A stretch of DNA of 7,884 bases, from NCBI GenBank assembly GCA_902826505.1, contig CADEFG010000005.1:1366-9249 (forward strand). The letters are read 5' to 3'. The DNA comes from an uncultured Acidobacteriota bacterium (GTDB taxonomy: Bacteria > Acidobacteriota > Blastocatellia > Pyrinomonadales > Pyrinomonadaceae). A program made the translations under genes and the position numbers. Position 1 is the first letter of the stretch. Each line of letters starts with the position of its first letter. Of the stretch, positions 6,160 through 7,884 are shown piece after piece. Below the pieces are notes generated by a model. The model did not search any database. It was not told the origin of the DNA and saw nothing but the letters and a program-made list of their open reading frames with translations.

Positions 6160-6392
6160 AGATTTTAAGTTTTAATTTTTATTTTGAACCGAATGCAGTT
6201 TAGCAGATTTTACCCCCCGATGCTTAAAATTGCGAAGACTCCCGGGTTTTAGATAATTTTAGGAAATTTAAGGTTTTTATCAAAAAAATTGTTTTATGAT
6301 ATTGCCTGACAATGGAGTCAATTTAATAAATTTTGCGCTTGATCCAACGGTGGTTGGAGTCGTCATCAATCACATCCAAATTGGGAGAGATT
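6160..6392. other. Divergent intergenic region between yhhQ and the FG-GAP gene
   Basis: This AT-rich region of 233 bases must hold both promoters. For yhhQ (minus strand) TAAAAT at 6212-6207 could be a -10, with a poor TTCGCA at 6236-6231 as -35 (18-base spacing). For the plus gene the candidates CTGACA (6306-6311) and TAAATT (6327-6332) are 15 apart and weak. The inverted repeat TCCAAC-GGTG-GTTGGA (6343-6358) would form a small hairpin in the plus leader. TGAC-N6-GTCA lies at 6307-6320. No gene, riboswitch or sigma-54 site is convincing here. Confidence 0.4.
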
Positions 6393-7884
6393 ATGTTTAA
6401 AAATGCTTCGACTAGCAATATTTTTACGGGTCTGTTTTTTTTCTGTCTGCTGGTTTTCGAGCCGTTTGAAACGGCGGCTCAATGCGGCGGAACATATTTC
6501 AAGCGACTTTCGACCACGCTTTTTCAGCTCAACGGAGCGATCAGCTTGTCGGCGGATATGACCGGCGACGGCATCCCCGATCTGGTCGGCAGAAACTTTA
6601 ATCCGGGACAATCCGGCGGCAATCAATTTATTATTCTCCCCGCCGACGGCAGCGGCGGATTCGGTACCCCGTTGACGATTGATACGCCCAATAACATCGT
6701 ATCTTTCACCATCGGCGATTTTGACAGCGATAATTTCAAAGATCTTTTTGTGAGGTTCGAGTTTCCGACACCGAACTTTCGGATTTATAAAAATAACGGC
6801 AACGGAACTTTTACGCAGTTTGCTTCTCAATCGGGGCAGGGCGGTCTTTCAGCACGATTTCTGATGGACATCAACAACGACGGCAAAGGCGACCTGATCA
6901 CCTACACGAGCTTCAACGGCGCGGTTAGTCGCCATTTGGGAAACGGCGACGGCACGTTTCAAAGCGGCGTCCAAATCGCCGGTGCTCCCGGAATGGCGCA
7001 GGGCGATTTCAACGCCGACGGCTTGCCGGATTTTATTGCCGGCGCGAATTTGCTTATCAATCAGGGCGGCGGTAATTTTTCGACCGTCCCGAATGCGATC
7101 ACTTTCCTGACGAACGAATCCGTCCGCGATGTCAGAGATTTTAACGGTGACGGAAAATCCGACCTCGTCACCTTTAAACGAAGCCAGCCCGCGAGCATTT
7201 CGCTTCATATCAATAATGGTAACAACACTTTTCAGCGGACGGAATATCCGGTCAACGCCGATCAGACGTTTTGGGACTCATCCGGGTTCATTATTGCCGG
7301 GAATTTCAGCGGCAATGCCGCTCCCGACATTCTTTACGTTTCACCCAGATATGGTCAAACCTACGTTTTCACGAACGACGGTTCGGGAAATTTTTCGCAG
7401 CAAATTCTCAAATACGTATTCAACGGAAGTTTTAACTTACATGGCGATTTAGACGGGGATGGAAAAACCGATGCGGTCGCCGTTTCCAACGGCTTCAGCA
7501 ATACCAACGCTCCACATAAATTTTTTCAGGAAATAACGGTCACCGTTCAGAAAAATGTCTGCAATCCGGTCGGACAGTCGCGACTGGTTGATTTCGACGG
7601 TGCCGGGGTGACCGGGTTCAGTTATTGGACGCCGGATACTGGTTGGTGGGGTTATCAAACGTACAACGAGGGACCTGTCTTACAACGTTACTTTCCTTTC
7701 GGCGCGGGAAGTTTGGGCGACATTCCGACACCCGGTGATTTTGACGGCGACGGCAGAACCGATTTTGCGGTTTACCGCAACAGCACCGGTGTTTGGTGGA
7801 TTAATCGCAGTTCGGACGGACAACCGTCTGCCGTTCAGTTCGGTCTGCCCGGTGATAAACCGGTCGCCTCGGATTACGACGGCG
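6393..7884 (+). CDS. Secreted FG-GAP/VCBS repeat protein, 3' end outside window
   Basis: An uninterrupted frame of 497 codons that runs off the right edge. ATG at 6393 follows GGGAGAG at 6383-6389 with good spacing. A signal peptide is evident: MFKNASTSN, a hydrophobic core (10-22) and a likely cleavage near TAA|Q (27-30). The rest is a chain of calcium-loop repeats of the DxDxDGxxD kind, beginning at about residues 55 (DMTGDGIPD), 109, 159 (DINNDGKGD), 205, 249 (DFNGDGKSD), 304 (degenerate), 352 (DLDGDGKTD), 400 (degenerate), 449 (DFDGDGRTD) and 494, spaced about 40-55 residues, as in beta-propeller FG-GAP proteins. From residue 400 on the repeats change to a tryptophan-rich form (TGWWGYQ, TGVWWINRS). 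It is probably extracellular or on the cell surface; ligand and role are unknown. Shorter frames on either strand inside it are shadows. Confidence 0.93.
   Translation, partial: MFKNASTSNIFTGLFFFCLLVFEPFETAAQCGGTYFKRLSTTLFQLNGAISLSADMTGDGIPDLVGRNFNPGQSGGNQFIILPADGSGGFGTPLTIDTPNNIVSFTIGDFDSDNFKDLFVRFEFPTPNFRIYKNNGNGTFTQFASQSGQGGLSARFLMDINNDGKGDLITYTSFNGAVSRHLGNGDGTFQSGVQIAGAPGMAQGDFNADGLPDFIAGANLLINQGGGNFSTVPNAITFLTNESVRDVRDFNGDGKSDLVTFKRSQPASISLHINNGNNTFQRTEYPVNADQTFWDSSGFIIAGNFSGNAAPDILYVSPRYGQTYVFTNDGSGNFSQQILKYVFNGSFNLHGDLDGDGKTDAVAVSNGFSNTNAPHKFFQEITVTVQKNVCNPVGQSRLVDFDGAGVTGFSYWTPDTGWWGYQTYNEGPVLQRYFPFGAGSLGDIPTPGDFDGDGRTDFAVYRNSTGVWWINRSSDGQPSAVQFGLPGDKPVASDYDG

Noticed and set aside
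6202..6217. GG-N10-GC spacing upstream of yhhQ as a sigma-54 promoter
   Set aside because: The -24 half is a run of G with no GGCAC character, and there is no copy of the shared upstream element.
6160..6250. preQ1 riboswitch ahead of the queuosine precursor transporter
   Set aside because: Neither the small stem with the A-rich tail nor any conserved core of a known preQ1 class could be found in the leader.
6366..7658. Several minus-strand frames of 69-154 codons and a plus-strand frame of 107 codons at the right end
   Set aside because: All lie inside the continuous plus-strand FG-GAP frame, whose repeats and signal peptide are unmistakable.

Overview
The window looks like a chromosomal segment of a mesophilic, moderate-GC member of the Acidobacteriota, probably of the Blastocatellia/Pyrinomonadaceae type. 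This is inferred from family content and not from a marker gene: a VWFA-domain protein of the 'acidobacterial VWFA-related' architecture, and a large secreted FG-GAP/VCBS repeat protein with tryptophan-rich late repeats of the kind common in that group. No rRNA, tRNA, CRISPR array, insertion sequence or phage gene was seen.

Layout. Seven genes lie on the minus strand and one on the plus strand. In minus-strand transcription order (right to left) they are: a YhhQ-type queuosine-precursor transporter (6159-5428); a membrane histidine kinase (5337-4087) and a sigma-54-dependent NtrC-type response regulator (4081-2726), 5 bases apart; a 310-base gap with a structured leader; a four-helix DUF2231 membrane protein (2416-1883) and a small charged lipoprotein (1852-1478); a VWFA-domain secreted protein (1369-374); and the 5' part of urocanate hydratase hutU (277 to the window edge), whose reading frame is broken by an in-frame TAG. 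Divergent from yhhQ, on the plus strand, is a secreted FG-GAP repeat protein (6393 to the right edge, open).

How the parts fit together. The response regulator has an intact GAFTGA loop, so it should act at sigma-54 promoters. Two sequences with the correct GG-N10-GC spacing occur on the minus strand: a near-consensus one just ahead of the kinase gene (5394-5409), and a slightly weaker one ahead of DUF2231 (2580-2595). Just upstream of each lies a closely similar 21-22 base element (5420-5440 and 2611-2632; 15 of the first 16 bases identical). This suggests the two-component system controls itself and the DUF2231/lipoprotein operon. That operon is bounded by a probable terminator on each side and begins with a roughly 150-base leader that can form several competing hairpins. 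I regard this kinase-regulator-DUF2231-lipoprotein unit as the most interesting part of the window.

Other points: the hutU interruption sits at the Ser of the conserved QSGKPV segment; the first codons of the VWFA gene closely resemble the first codons of hutU; and the FG-GAP gene is a long open frame on the plus strand that covers the whole right end.
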